From Nitrospinaceae bacterium UBA7883 (GTDB taxonomy: Bacteria > Nitrospinota_A > UBA7883): DNA of 40,732 nt. The stretch covers positions 14,728-55,459 of the forward strand of contig DLRR01000004.1 in assembly GCA_002500605.1 (NCBI GenBank). The letters run 5' to 3'. The notes beneath the pieces were generated by a model, which was given only the letters and a program-made list of their open reading frames with translations, had not been told where the DNA came from and did not search any database. Position numbers and translations under genes: made by a program. This document shows positions 32,976-40,732 of this stretch, piece by piece (the first letter of the stretch is position 1; each line of letters begins with the position of its first letter).

Positions 32976-35177
32976 ATGCAAGCAGAAAGAGTAGAACTTC
33001 AGATTGGTTCAAAAATATTATTTATCGAAACAGGGATACTTGCAAAACAGGCTGCTGGCTCTGTTGTTGTTGGTATTGAAGAAACCATCATTCTTTGCGC
33101 CGCCACTGCAGAGGAAAACCCAAGAGAAGGAATAGACTTTCTCCCTCTAACCGTTGACTATCGTGACAAAACTGCCGCTGCGGGTCGGATACCTGGTGGA
33201 TTTTTCAAAAGGGAGGCTAGACCAGGGGACCACGAAACACTCACTTCCCGGCTAGTAGACAGAACAATCCGACCTATGTTCACTGACGGTTACGGAAATG
33301 AAACTCAGGTTATCATCAATCCTCTATCTTTCGATTATGAAAATGAAACAGATGTGCTAGCGATTACCGGTGCATCTGCTGCACTAGCAATCTCACACTT
33401 ACCTTTTAACACACCCGTTTCAGGCGTACGTGTTGGCAGGGTGGATGGAGAATTTATCTGCAATCCAACATTGGATGAACAATCAAAGTCGGATATGAAC
33501 TTAATTGTCTGCGGGACAGACCGTTCTCTTGTAATGGTTGAGGGTGGAGCGAATGAAGTTAGCGAAGCTGAACTTGTATCAGCCCTTGAATTTGCCCATG
33601 GGTGGATAAAGAAAATCTGTCAAATTCAAATGGAGCTGATGAAAAAGGTTGGTAAAGTGAAGATGGAGATAGAAACTATTCAAGAAATTCCAGAAATCGC
33701 TGAACTGGCTCCAAAATTAGAAAATAAGTTAAAAGAGACGGTCATGACCAGCGGCAAACAAGAGCGTTCCAAAGCTCTTAAAGAGCTTAGAGACGTTGCC
33801 ATCAAAGATTTAACTAGCGAAGAAACCGAACCTGTGAAAAAGGAAGCTTACAAGGAGGCCTTTAGTAAAATACAAAAAAACTTCGTCCGAAACATGATCT
33901 TAAATGAAGAAGTGAGGGTTGACGGTCGCGCCCTTAACGAAATCCGGGATATTTCTATTTCTGTGGACGCACTACCAAGAACACATGGTTCGGCGCTGTT
34001 TACCAGAGGAGAAACCCAAGCCCTAGTAACGACTACTCTTGGCACTGGCCAAGACGAACTTACGCTGGATAGATTGGGGGGACGCTCCACTAGGCACTTT
34101 ATGCTACATTACAACTTCCCACCTTTCTGCGTTGGAGAAGTAAAACGCATCACCGGGCCAGGTCGAAGAGAAATAGGTCACGGTACTTTAGCAGAAAGGT
34201 CCATGGATCCAATACTACCTTCCCATGAGGATTTCCCATACACCATTAGGGTTGTCTCAGAGATTTTGGAGTCTAATGGATCGTCCTCGATGGCAACAGT
34301 GTGTGGAGCTTCTCTATGTCTTATGGACGCAGGAGTTCCCATAAAGTCTCCAGTAGCAGGAATAGCCATGGGCCTAGTAAAAGATGATAAGAAAGTCGCA
34401 ATTCTTTCCGACATACTTGGACTGGAGGATGCGCTAGGCGATATGGACTTCAAGGTTGCGGGAACCAGAAACGGAATAACTGCTGTGCAAATGGATATAA
34501 AAATTGATGGACTCGATGTGGAGTTAATGACCAAGGCTCTCAGCCAAGCCAAGGAAGGTCGAATACATATTCTTGACAAAATGGATGAAGCCATATCATC
34601 ACCACGCAAAGAACTCAATCCTAATGCCCCACGTATTCATACAGTTCAAATTAACCCAGATAAGGTTCGCGACCTTATTGGGCCAGGTGGAAAAGTCATC
34701 CGTGGTATAGTGGCCGATACAGGAGCCCAAATTGATGTGGATGATGAGGGAAATGTAAAAATATTTGCTAGTGATGGGGATAAACTAGAAGCAGCTGTAA
34801 GCATGGTTGAATACATAACTCAAGAAGCAGTAGTTGGAAAGGTTTACGACGGCATAGTCAAACGGATCACGGACTTCGGTGCTTTTGTTGAGATTTTCAC
34901 TGGCACCGAAGGCCTTGTACACATAAGCCAGGTAGCTAATTTTCGAATCAACTCTCTGGAGGATATTTGGAGCGAAGGCGATCAGATTCCTGTCAAAGTA
35001 ATAGAAGTAGACCCAACGGGCAAGATACGTCTATCGTTCAAAGAAGCCGTAGCTGGAACCGACAAGGAAATTATTGATACGGGAGATCAAAGCTCTGGTT
35101 ATGAGCGTGACAGGGATCGCGGGCGACGTGCGCCTAACCGTGGTGGTGGTAGGGGTGATAGAAACAACCGACGTTAA
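32976..35177 (+). CDS. pnp: Polyribonucleotide nucleotidyltransferase (PNPase)
   Basis: Phosphorolytic 3'-5' exoribonuclease of the RNA degradosome. It has two RNase PH domains (first: EGIDFLPLTVDYRDK, GRIPGGFFKREARP; second: ETQALVTTTLGTG, MLHYNFPPFCVGE) flanking an alpha-helical linker. KH (INPDKVRDLIGPGGKVIRGI) and S1 (GKVYDGIVKRITDFGAFVE) domains follow. The tail is an Arg/Gly/Asp-rich stretch (RDRDRGRRAPNRGGGRG). An ATG at 32964 lies directly on the Shine-Dalgarno AAAGGA, so the second ATG at 32976 is preferred. The end overlaps the M16 peptidase start by 23 nt. Confidence 0.96.
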   Translation: MQAERVELQIGSKILFIETGILAKQAAGSVVVGIEETIILCAATAEENPREGIDFLPLTVDYRDKTAAAGRIPGGFFKREARPGDHETLTSRLVDRTIRPMFTDGYGNETQVIINPLSFDYENETDVLAITGASAALAISHLPFNTPVSGVRVGRVDGEFICNPTLDEQSKSDMNLIVCGTDRSLVMVEGGANEVSEAELVSALEFAHGWIKKICQIQMELMKKVGKVKMEIETIQEIPEIAELAPKLENKLKETVMTSGKQERSKALKELRDVAIKDLTSEETEPVKKEAYKEAFSKIQKNFVRNMILNEEVRVDGRALNEIRDISISVDALPRTHGSALFTRGETQALVTTTLGTGQDELTLDRLGGRSTRHFMLHYNFPPFCVGEVKRITGPGRREIGHGTLAERSMDPILPSHEDFPYTIRVVSEILESNGSSSMATVCGASLCLMDAGVPIKSPVAGIAMGLVKDDKKVAILSDILGLEDALGDMDFKVAGTRNGITAVQMDIKIDGLDVELMTKALSQAKEGRIHILDKMDEAISSPRKELNPNAPRIHTVQINPDKVRDLIGPGGKVIRGIVADTGAQIDVDDEGNVKIFASDGDKLEAAVSMVEYITQEAVVGKVYDGIVKRITDFGAFVEIFTGTEGLVHISQVANFRINSLEDIWSEGDQIPVKVIEVDPTGKIRLSFKEAVAGTDKEIIDTGDQSSGYERDRDRGRRAPNRGGGRGDRNNRR

Positions 35178-36402
35178 AGGTATACCGGTAGTAGTTGAAC
35201 AGCTACCATTTTTCCGTTCAGTGGCTTTTGGTATCTGGATATTCGCTGGATCCAGAGACGAACCGGATAAAAAATCGGGTTTGTTTCATTTTCTAGAACA
35301 CCTGGTCTTCAAAGGTACAAAAAAAAGGACCACTAACCAAATTGCAGTTGAGATTGACAGGCTAGGTGGAAGAATAGATGCCTTTACTTCTAGAGAGATC
35401 ACCTGCTACTCGGCTCATGTGGTGAGCGAGCATGTGGAAAACGCATTTGAGCTAATTTCTGACCTAATGCTAAACCCGCAATTCCCCGAAGATGAAATTG
35501 AGCGAGAGCGTCAGGTAATATTAGAAGAAATTAGATCCATCGCAGACAACCCGACAGAGTTGATTCATGAGCGACTTTATTCTGCTAAATGGTTGGGTCA
35601 TCCGCTTGGAAGATCTATTGCTGGTAACTCTAGCACGGTACTATCTATAAACAGAGATGACCTGCTAAGGATAAGAGATGACTTTTATAAGCTGCCCAGG
35701 ATAATTATTACTGCAGGCGGCGATATAAACTTAAAAAAAATGTCATTATTGGTTGAACGTTATTTTGACCTGCCAAAAGGTTTGACTGTTAAAAGAGCAA
35801 GAATGGACATAAAATCACGCGGAGTCCTTGAGGTAGTAGACAAACAACTAGAACAGGCACATTTACTATTTGCTACAAATGGCCTGGAAATTGATGATAG
35901 CCGACGCCATCAGCTCTCCATTCTCAATCTGATTTTAGGTGGTGGAGTATCGTCACGACTATTTCAAACTATCAGGGAACAACGCGGCCTAGCATATACA
36001 ATCTACAGCTTTTATGACCAGTACTCAGAAGGTGGCATGTTTGGTGTTTATGCGGCATGTGCAGTTTCAGCCTTACGAGAACTGTGGGGAGTCTCTAGAA
36101 GTGAAATATTAAGGCTTATTGAAGATGGTCCTACCGAAAAAGAGGTTGAAAGGGCCAAGCTTCAAAGCTCAGGTAATATCAAAATGTCTATGGAGTCACC
36201 AAATACCCGCATTTCCCAAATTGCCTACCAATTACATTATTTTGGAGAAATTATTACTGAAGAGGTGATGATAGATAATGTCATGTCAGTCACGGCTGAC
36301 CAAGTCAGGCAGCTTGGCAGGGCACTTTGGACTGAAGAAAAACACTATACTAAGGTCGCTCTTGGCCCACTCTGTGAAAAAGAGGTATCATTTCTTTCAT
36401 AA
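35155..36402 (+). CDS. M16-family zinc peptidase (YmxG/PqqL-like)
   Basis: An inverzincin peptidase of about 415 residues. The inverted zinc motif HFLEH (H45, E48, H49 from the GTG start) is followed by LVFKGTKKRTTNQIAVEIDRLGG and DAFTSREITCYSAHV, the usual M16 N-domain. The inactive C-domain includes LNLILGGGVSSRLFQTIREQRGLAY. The frame opens further upstream inside pnp, but the GTG at 35155 gives the family's normal N-terminus just ahead of RSVAFGIWIFAGSRDE. It follows pnp with a 23-nt overlap, matching the rpsO-pnp-M16 order of Deltaproteobacteria and Firmicutes. The substrate is unknown; the start is the uncertain part. Confidence 0.85.
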   Translation: MIETTDVKGIPVVVEQLPFFRSVAFGIWIFAGSRDEPDKKSGLFHFLEHLVFKGTKKRTTNQIAVEIDRLGGRIDAFTSREITCYSAHVVSEHVENAFELISDLMLNPQFPEDEIERERQVILEEIRSIADNPTELIHERLYSAKWLGHPLGRSIAGNSSTVLSINRDDLLRIRDDFYKLPRIIITAGGDINLKKMSLLVERYFDLPKGLTVKRARMDIKSRGVLEVVDKQLEQAHLLFATNGLEIDDSRRHQLSILNLILGGGVSSRLFQTIREQRGLAYTIYSFYDQYSEGGMFGVYAACAVSALRELWGVSRSEILRLIEDGPTEKEVERAKLQSSGNIKMSMESPNTRISQIAYQLHYFGEIITEEVMIDNVMSVTADQVRQLGRALWTEEKHYTKVALGPLCEKEVSFLS

Positions 36403-36551
36403 TAAAAACTGGCATGTGGACAAGTGTAACTTATGCTTGTATCAGCCTTAATTATCCTTTACATTATTCCGTTTTGGTAATTAACAAAGGTTGGCAATGC
36501 TGACTAGATTAAGAAGATTAGTGCTAACATTAAAATACATCGGAGCAAATT

Positions 36552-37325
36552 ATGACAGCTGATAAATCTAAAGTGGCCATTATAACAGGAGCTTCCAGTG
36601 GAATAGGGAAAGCCGTGGCTGATCTTTTTGCACATAAGGGTTATTCTCTGATGCTAGGAGCAAGACGAATTGACCGGTTAGAAAAGTTGGTTAATACAAT
36701 GAAAAAATCAAGTTCTGGTAAAATATCATTTTGTGAGCTTGACCTCACGTCCACTGATTCATGCGTAGACTTTGCCGTCAAAAGTTTAAAAGAATTCAAC
36801 AAGGTAGATATAGTTATCAACTGTGCCGGAGTTGCTCTTGGCCGTGAAACTGCTGAGGCAGCTAATCCTTCCGAGTGGGAGAAGATGATCCATACAAACT
36901 ATTCTGGGCCTATCCGCCTTTTCCGGGAGCTTTTACCAGCAATGAAAGAACTGGGGGATGCTCATATAATAAATATTGGTGCCTTGGCTGCGTTGCACCC
37001 TCATCCCGGCTCTGTTATTTATGCTTCAGCTAAGGAGGCTATGCGAATGTTTCTTAAATGTCTACGTGAAGACATGCTAGGCTCTGGCATAAGAATTACA
37101 AATATCGATCCTGGTATTACAAAAACAGAATTTGCACTGGTTCGTTTCCGTGGAAATGAAAATGGCGTTTCAAAAATGCTTGAAGGTTTAAGTCCGCTTG
37201 AAGCAGTTGATATAGCAGAGTGTGTTTGGTTTGCGGCCAGCAGACCAAAGCATGTGAACATAGACCAGATAACTGTTTTGCCAACAGACCAGTCCAGCCC
37301 TACGAGGCTACATAGGACAACATAG
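36552..37325 (+). CDS. Short-chain dehydrogenase/reductase with Ala at the catalytic Ser position
   Basis: A 257-residue SDR. Cofactor loop TGASSGIGKA near residue 12-21, NCAGVA near 96, and catalytic YASAK with Y157 and K161. The serine usually 13 residues before the tyrosine is alanine here (A144 in NIGALAALHPHP), so the usual Ser-Tyr-Lys set is incomplete. ARR after the second strand suggests NADP preference. GGAG lies 7 nt before the ATG. Oxidoreductase substrate is unknown. It stands alone, after M16 with a 149-bp gap. Confidence 0.85.
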   Translation: MTADKSKVAIITGASSGIGKAVADLFAHKGYSLMLGARRIDRLEKLVNTMKKSSSGKISFCELDLTSTDSCVDFAVKSLKEFNKVDIVINCAGVALGRETAEAANPSEWEKMIHTNYSGPIRLFRELLPAMKELGDAHIINIGALAALHPHPGSVIYASAKEAMRMFLKCLREDMLGSGIRITNIDPGITKTEFALVRFRGNENGVSKMLEGLSPLEAVDIAECVWFAASRPKHVNIDQITVLPTDQSSPTRLHRTT

Positions 37326-37385
37326 AAAGTAAGATTAAATTCTGTTACCTCCAATATTTAATTCCTAAAGATGGAGGAAGTGCTT

Positions 37386-37652
37386 TTGAAACCGCAAAAT
37401 ACAAGGAAAAGCTCAACTTCCTTACTTGTTGTTCTATTGGTAGCAATTTTTCTTAGTGCATGGACACTATACTGTTGGAGCCAACATACTAAAGTAGTTT
37501 CCCCTGACCTAGTAAAACTCAATAATCTTATGCGGGCACGCACTTATAAGTGCTCTAATCGCAATATGGATAAAGAGTGCAAAAGAATAATCAAGGAGAT
37601 TAGCAATTTGAACAAAAAAATGTTAAATAACAGGACGAAGAAAACAAAATAG
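37386..37652 (+). CDS. Small single-pass membrane protein, unknown function
   Basis: An 88-residue protein with one strong hydrophobic segment (LLVVLLVAIFLSAW, about residues 13-28) and a basic, Cys-containing C-terminal half (CSNRNMDKECKRIIKEI). An ATG lies at 37371, but GGAGG at 37373-37377 is 8 nt before a TTG at 37386, so TTG is the better start. The positively charged N-terminus suggests N-in topology with the tail in the periplasm. Two cysteines in the tail could form a disulfide. I do not recognise the family. Confidence 0.6.
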   Translation: MKPQNTRKSSTSLLVVLLVAIFLSAWTLYCWSQHTKVVSPDLVKLNNLMRARTYKCSNRNMDKECKRIIKEISNLNKKMLNNRTKKTK

Positions 37653-37833
37653 TTTCGGTGTTTAATTAATTAGTTTGTAGTGGAGGTTCATTGTTCAACA
37701 TCCAGTTTAGTCAACAAGGCACCATATCCATCTGATCTGCGCGCTAAACATTGGTATTTTGGTAAATAATACTGGCATTATTCATTAACAAATTAATTAT
37801 AGACATTTTGATACTTTATGAAGTCAAGAAACA

Positions 37834-38436
37834 ATGACCTATTGTAAAAAATTAATTCTTGCATCAAGTTCCCCCCGAAGATCTAGCCTTCTTAATGAGT
37901 ACGGCTACCAATTTGAAGTAATTAAAAGTGGGGCACTAGAAAGCATGGACAAGAGTATAGGGGCAGAACGTTTAACACGCCTTAATGCTCTAGCAAAGGC
38001 CAACAACGTGGCCAGATGGAACCGGGGAAGGCTAGTTCTTAGCGCTGACACTTTAGTTGCTTTAGGTAATGACATCCTAGGTAAACCAAAAGACGAAGAC
38101 AGCGCAATTGAAATGTTGTGCAGGTTGTCAGGAAGAGCACATACTGTCATCACCGCAGTGGCGTTAGTTTGCTGTACCAGAGCGATAAAAAACGTGTTTT
38201 CAGTTAAATCAAAACTGAAATTTGCTGACATACAAAAAAGTTGGATTATAGAATATGTAAAAGCGGGTGAACCAATGGACAAAGCAGGCGCATATTCAAT
38301 AGAGGGTGAAGCTAGCCAGTGGGTTGAAGAAATTAGCGGGAGCAAAACAAACATAATAGGTTTACCGATGGAAGTTCTTGCTAAAGAATTAATTGGCTTA
38401 GGTTACGCAGGGGAGATTAATGTAGGTTGGGAATAA
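37834..38436 (+). CDS. maf: Maf-like nucleoside triphosphate pyrophosphatase
   Basis: House-cleaning nucleotide pyrophosphatase acting on modified or non-canonical nucleotides such as dTTP/UTP analogues. The 200-residue protein has LASSSPRRSSLL at the N-terminus, LVLSADTLV (catalytic Asp), GKPKDEDSAIEML and GRAHTVITAVAL, then DKAGAYSIEGEAS and NIIGLPMEVL. ATG at 37834. It overlaps coaE by 10 bp and is translationally coupled to it. Confidence 0.94.
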   Translation: MTYCKKLILASSSPRRSSLLNEYGYQFEVIKSGALESMDKSIGAERLTRLNALAKANNVARWNRGRLVLSADTLVALGNDILGKPKDEDSAIEMLCRLSGRAHTVITAVALVCCTRAIKNVFSVKSKLKFADIQKSWIIEYVKAGEPMDKAGAYSIEGEASQWVEEISGSKTNIIGLPMEVLAKELIGLGYAGEINVGWE

Positions 38437-39029
38437 TTATAGGCTTAACAGGTGGGATGGCAAGCGGGAAAAGCCTTATCGCGAATTACTTTGGCAATTT
38501 GCGTTGCAAGATCATCGATTGTGACAAATTATCAAAAGATATAACTAGCCAAGGAGGGGCAGGCATAGCCTCAATATTGGAATCTTTTGATAGAAGTGTT
38601 ATTGGGAAAGATGGGAGCCTTGACCGGCGCCGTATGGCGGAGATTGTTTTTTCAAATAAGGAAAAACTGAAAAAGCTAGAAAGTATTCTGCACCCAATAA
38701 TTGAAAAGAAGGTGTTCCAAATAGCAAAAACATATTGGAATACCAGCCCAAATTCAATTGTGATCGTAGATGCGGTGGTGCTTTTTGAAAGCGGGTTATA
38801 TAAAAAGCTGAATAAAAATATTGCTGTCATATGCAAAAGAGATATCCGCATAAAAAGGGCAATGGAAAGAGATAGCAATTCAAGAGCGTCGATCGAGCTA
38901 CGAATGAAGAACCAATCCACTGATGAAGAAAAAAGCACTCTTGCCGATTATGTGATAGTGAACGAAGGAACAAAAGAAGAGGCACTCAACCAAGCAAAAA
39001 AAGTTTATAAAGATTTGCTTATTATCTGA
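38427..39029 (+). CDS. coaE: Dephospho-CoA kinase
   Basis: Final step of coenzyme A synthesis: phosphorylates the 3'-hydroxyl of dephospho-CoA. The 200-residue P-loop kinase has GLTGGMASGKS, then CKIIDCDKLSKDI, LESILHPIIEKK, VVDAVVLFESGLYK (as IVDAVVLFESG) and a lid-like RDIRIKRAMERD. It ends ADYVIVNEGTKEEA. The start is TTG at 38427, inside the end of maf. Convergent with trpC. Confidence 0.94.
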   Translation: MGIIIGLTGGMASGKSLIANYFGNLRCKIIDCDKLSKDITSQGGAGIASILESFDRSVIGKDGSLDRRRMAEIVFSNKEKLKKLESILHPIIEKKVFQIAKTYWNTSPNSIVIVDAVVLFESGLYKKLNKNIAVICKRDIRIKRAMERDSNSRASIELRMKNQSTDEEKSTLADYVIVNEGTKEEALNQAKKVYKDLLII

Positions 39030-39079
39030 CAACTGATTCCCAAAAAAAATTTAGCAAAATGGAGTTGGATCTTAGATTT

Positions 39080-39877
39080 TTAGCTGAGCAGTTTGGCTAA
39101 CTCCACTCCTGGGTCATCCCCCTGCATTAGCGACGAGCCAATCAGGAAACCAGACACGCCTGCACTTCTTAGTTTATTAAGATGACCCTTGTTGGAAATA
39201 CCACTTTCACTTACTATCGTTACATCTGCTGGTAATTTTGGAGCTAGATTGAGACTTGTGTTCAAATCAACCTTCAGATCTGGTGCATAAAAGTCACGGT
39301 TGTTTATCCCAACTAATTTTGGCTGTACAGGTTCAACTAAGCGCCATTCATCCTCGGAGTGAACTTCCACAAGTGGCTCGATACCAATCGATAGTGTATA
39401 TTCGTAAATCTCTCTAAATTCACTACAGCTCTCATGGTTGATGGCCATCAATAAAACAACATCAGCCCCCAAGGCTGCTGATTCAGCCACTTGCCATTTA
39501 TCAACAATAAAATCTTTACGCAGCACAGGTATAGAAATAGCCGATTTTACAATGGGGATATAAGCACTTGATCCAGCAAAAAATCGGCTTTCAGTGACTA
39601 CAGAGACAGCCGCCGCTCCCGCTAATTGGTAGGAACGGGCAATCGAAGCTGGGTCGAAGCCCACTGGCTTAAAACAGGTGAAGGGTGAAGACCTTTTTAT
39701 TTCTGCTATAACTCGGAATCCATCATTCTCTTCTGCCATGGCAGTAATAAGCGGAAATGCTCTGTCTCTACAAGCAACCTTCTCCTCCAAATCTCTAAGT
39801 GAATAAGTTTCTTTTAAAAATTTCACCTCTTCTCGCTTATATTCAAGTATTAAGTCGATAGTTGGGTTTTTCTTCAT
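39080..39877 (-). CDS. trpC: Indole-3-glycerol phosphate synthase
   Basis: Tryptophan pathway step closing the indole ring from CdRP. A TIM barrel of 265 residues with AEIKRSSPF (catalytic Lys), VLRKDFIVD, ALGADVVLLM, EPLVEVHSEDE, VGINNRD and VSESGI, and the phosphate-binding GVSGFLIGSSLM. No other trp genes are near, so trpC is separated from the rest of the pathway here. The loop after SPF (TCFKPVGFDP) differs from the common SPSKG form. ATG at 39877. Confidence 0.94.
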   Translation of the reverse strand: MKKNPTIDLILEYKREEVKFLKETYSLRDLEEKVACRDRAFPLITAMAEENDGFRVIAEIKRSSPFTCFKPVGFDPASIARSYQLAGAAAVSVVTESRFFAGSSAYIPIVKSAISIPVLRKDFIVDKWQVAESAALGADVVLLMAINHESCSEFREIYEYTLSIGIEPLVEVHSEDEWRLVEPVQPKLVGINNRDFYAPDLKVDLNTSLNLAPKLPADVTIVSESGISNKGHLNKLRSAGVSGFLIGSSLMQGDDPGVELAKLLS

Positions 39878-40241
39878 TTTAATTTTCTTGCCTTACTCAA
39901 GACATTATTGGCGAGGTTTTGTTTTGTAAGTTGACCGCACTCCACATTATTTTTCTCACCTCTCCATTTCATAGTGGATCTTGAAACAGGGCAGAGTTAT
40001 ATCGATCAGCCTGCAAGCACTTTAAACTATTCCCATCGGCTTTCACAATATAGTTACTATTTAACAAGTTATCTTCTGTTGTATTAAAAAGTTCGGATGC
40101 AATTAATCAAGACAATATTATTAAAAGCCTATAGAGCTAATGCACAACCAAACGTAACATTTGTATGAATGAATGCCCAGAAAATCTTATTTACACACTT
40201 TGAAAATCAATATTTTCACCAAAAAAAATGGTAAAAAAGGA
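39878..40241. other. Intergenic region before the histone-like gene
   Basis: No gene is seen. A perfect A/T-rich inverted repeat TGAAAAT-CAAT-ATTTTCA (40201-40218) lies about 90 bp before the next start, followed by an A-run. It could be an operator or DNA-bending site. The rest is AT-rich without recognisable features. Confidence 0.35.
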
Positions 40242-40270
40242 TTGTAATTAACTGTTAATGTATATACACT
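40242..40270 (+). promoter_or_regulatory. Promoter with internal palindrome for the histone-like gene
   Basis: TTGTAA (40242-40247) and TACACT (40265-40270) are 17 bp apart. The perfect palindrome ATTAAC-T-GTTAAT (40247-40259) fills most of the spacer, a position where a bound repressor would block polymerase. Confidence 0.45.
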
Positions 40271-40304
40271 AGTAGCAACTTACATAAAATTGTTATTAAG
40301 CTTT

Positions 40305-40732
40305 GTGACAACAATTAAAAAATCTGGTCGTGTAAAGGTTGAATTCAAGAACTCTAGGTATGCTGATAGCAGCTTAAAGGAGAGATTGACCGAGCTGCAG
40401 CTCTACTCAAAGTATGCTGGCATTGATCTTAGTTCATTTCGAAAGTCTCTATCTACTGCTAAGGTGCTGCCAGGGAATCAAGGGGTTGAGCAACACTCAG
40501 GAGGAAAAATTGTTGTTGAGCTTGATGCAAAAACAGCTATTCAAGTTTTAAAGCTGGTTGATGGGTATCCCGTATTTTCAACATGGGATATCAAAGTTTC
40601 AGAACTAAACGATTCAAAGGCGAAATCCAAAGTTATTAACAAGAAAAAGGAGACGAGAATGGCAGTTAAGAAAAAGAAGGCTGCGGCGAAGAAAAAGAAA
40701 GCTGCACCTAAGAAAAAGGCTGCAGCGAAGAA
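40305..40732 (+). CDS. Protein with histone-H1-like Lys/Ala C-terminal tail, 3' end missing
   Basis: Open from GTG at 40305 to the right edge, 142 codons visible. The first about 105 residues are a folded-looking domain (VKVEFKNSRYADSSLKERL, then GGKIVVELDAKTAIQVLKL and DGYPVFSTWDIKVSEL). The rest is almost pure Lys/Ala with some Pro (KKKKAAAKKKKAAPKKK in style), like histone H1, Hc1 or the tails of some bacterial nucleoid proteins. I do not recognise the N-terminal domain. An AAGGAG (40647-40652) and an in-frame ATG (40659) sit exactly at the tail junction. No Shine-Dalgarno precedes the GTG. DNA binding by the tail is inferred from composition. Confidence 0.65.
   Translation, partial: MTTIKKSGRVKVEFKNSRYADSSLKERLTELQLYSKYAGIDLSSFRKSLSTAKVLPGNQGVEQHSGGKIVVELDAKTAIQVLKLVDGYPVFSTWDIKVSELNDSKAKSKVINKKKETRMAVKKKKAAAKKKKAAPKKKAAAK

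Noticed and set aside
39030..39079. Possible terminator between convergent coaE and trpC
   Set aside because: The CAACT/AGTTG pairing has a large bulge and the T-run lies in the wrong place relative to it.
1..40732. Mobile elements, CRISPR arrays, prophage or toxin-antitoxin modules
   Set aside because: No transposase, integrase, regular repeat-spacer array, phage structural gene or TA pair was seen in any frame examined.

Overview
This is an AT-rich stretch of bacterial chromosome packed with housekeeping genes. LptF, an RpoH-type sigma factor, NagZ and three predicted lipoproteins point to a diderm (Gram-negative) bacterium. Gene orders such as yqeY-dnaG-rpoD, rpsO-pnp-M16 peptidase, eno-ftsB and a split gcvPA/gcvPB fit a deltaproteobacterium-like lineage (for example Desulfobacterota or SAR324). 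That placement is inference from gene content only. I see no phage, insertion sequence, CRISPR array or plasmid module.

Layout. 1-3520 (minus): the yqeY-dnaG-rpoD operon; rpoD runs off the left edge. 3602-6577 (plus): dut, rpoH and nagZ. 6592-8159 (minus): an orphan GAF histidine kinase and a cold-shock protein. 8500-10987 (plus): yggS-proC-yggT, a tiny ORF and a DUF3568-like lipoprotein. 11201-14077 (plus): an envelope cluster of GT4 glycosyltransferase, LptF/LptG-type permease and PAP2 phosphatase. 14128-15138 (minus): an MtrH/CmuB-family methyltransferase behind a leader able to fold into a three-way junction. 15597-15683: tRNA-Leu(CAA). 15737-19569 (minus): leuA-accD-folC. 19905-20690 (plus): a GT2 glycosyltransferase. 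20687-26323 (minus): the glycine cleavage operon gcvT-H-PA-PB, then tRNA-Glu(CTC) and an SDMT-like methyltransferase. 26464-29480 (plus): a DUF721/DciA-like protein, a TPR lipoprotein and a LolB-like lipoprotein. 29593-30357 (minus): a PhnP-like metallo-hydrolase. 30582-39029 (plus): eno, ftsB, rpsO, pnp, M16 peptidase, an SDR, a small membrane protein, maf and coaE. 39080-39877 (minus): trpC. 40305 to the right edge (plus): a protein ending in a histone-H1-like Lys/Ala tail.

Themes. One-carbon/folate functions recur: glycine cleavage, folylpolyglutamate synthase, a corrinoid-type methyltransferase and a SAM methyltransferase. Transcription and replication core genes sit at the left end, and RNA turnover and translation genes in rpsO-pnp. 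Many genes appear to start with TTG.

Least explained by standard annotation: (i) the structured leader upstream of the mtrH-like gene; (ii) consecutive inverted repeats in the rpoH leader; (iii) the right-edge gene, where a strong internal Shine-Dalgarno and in-frame ATG sit at the junction between a folded domain and a basic histone-like tail, behind a promoter carrying a perfect palindrome; (iv) divergent yqeY/dut promoters with a shared dyad and an apparently leaderless dut transcript; (v) an SDR with alanine at the catalytic serine position.
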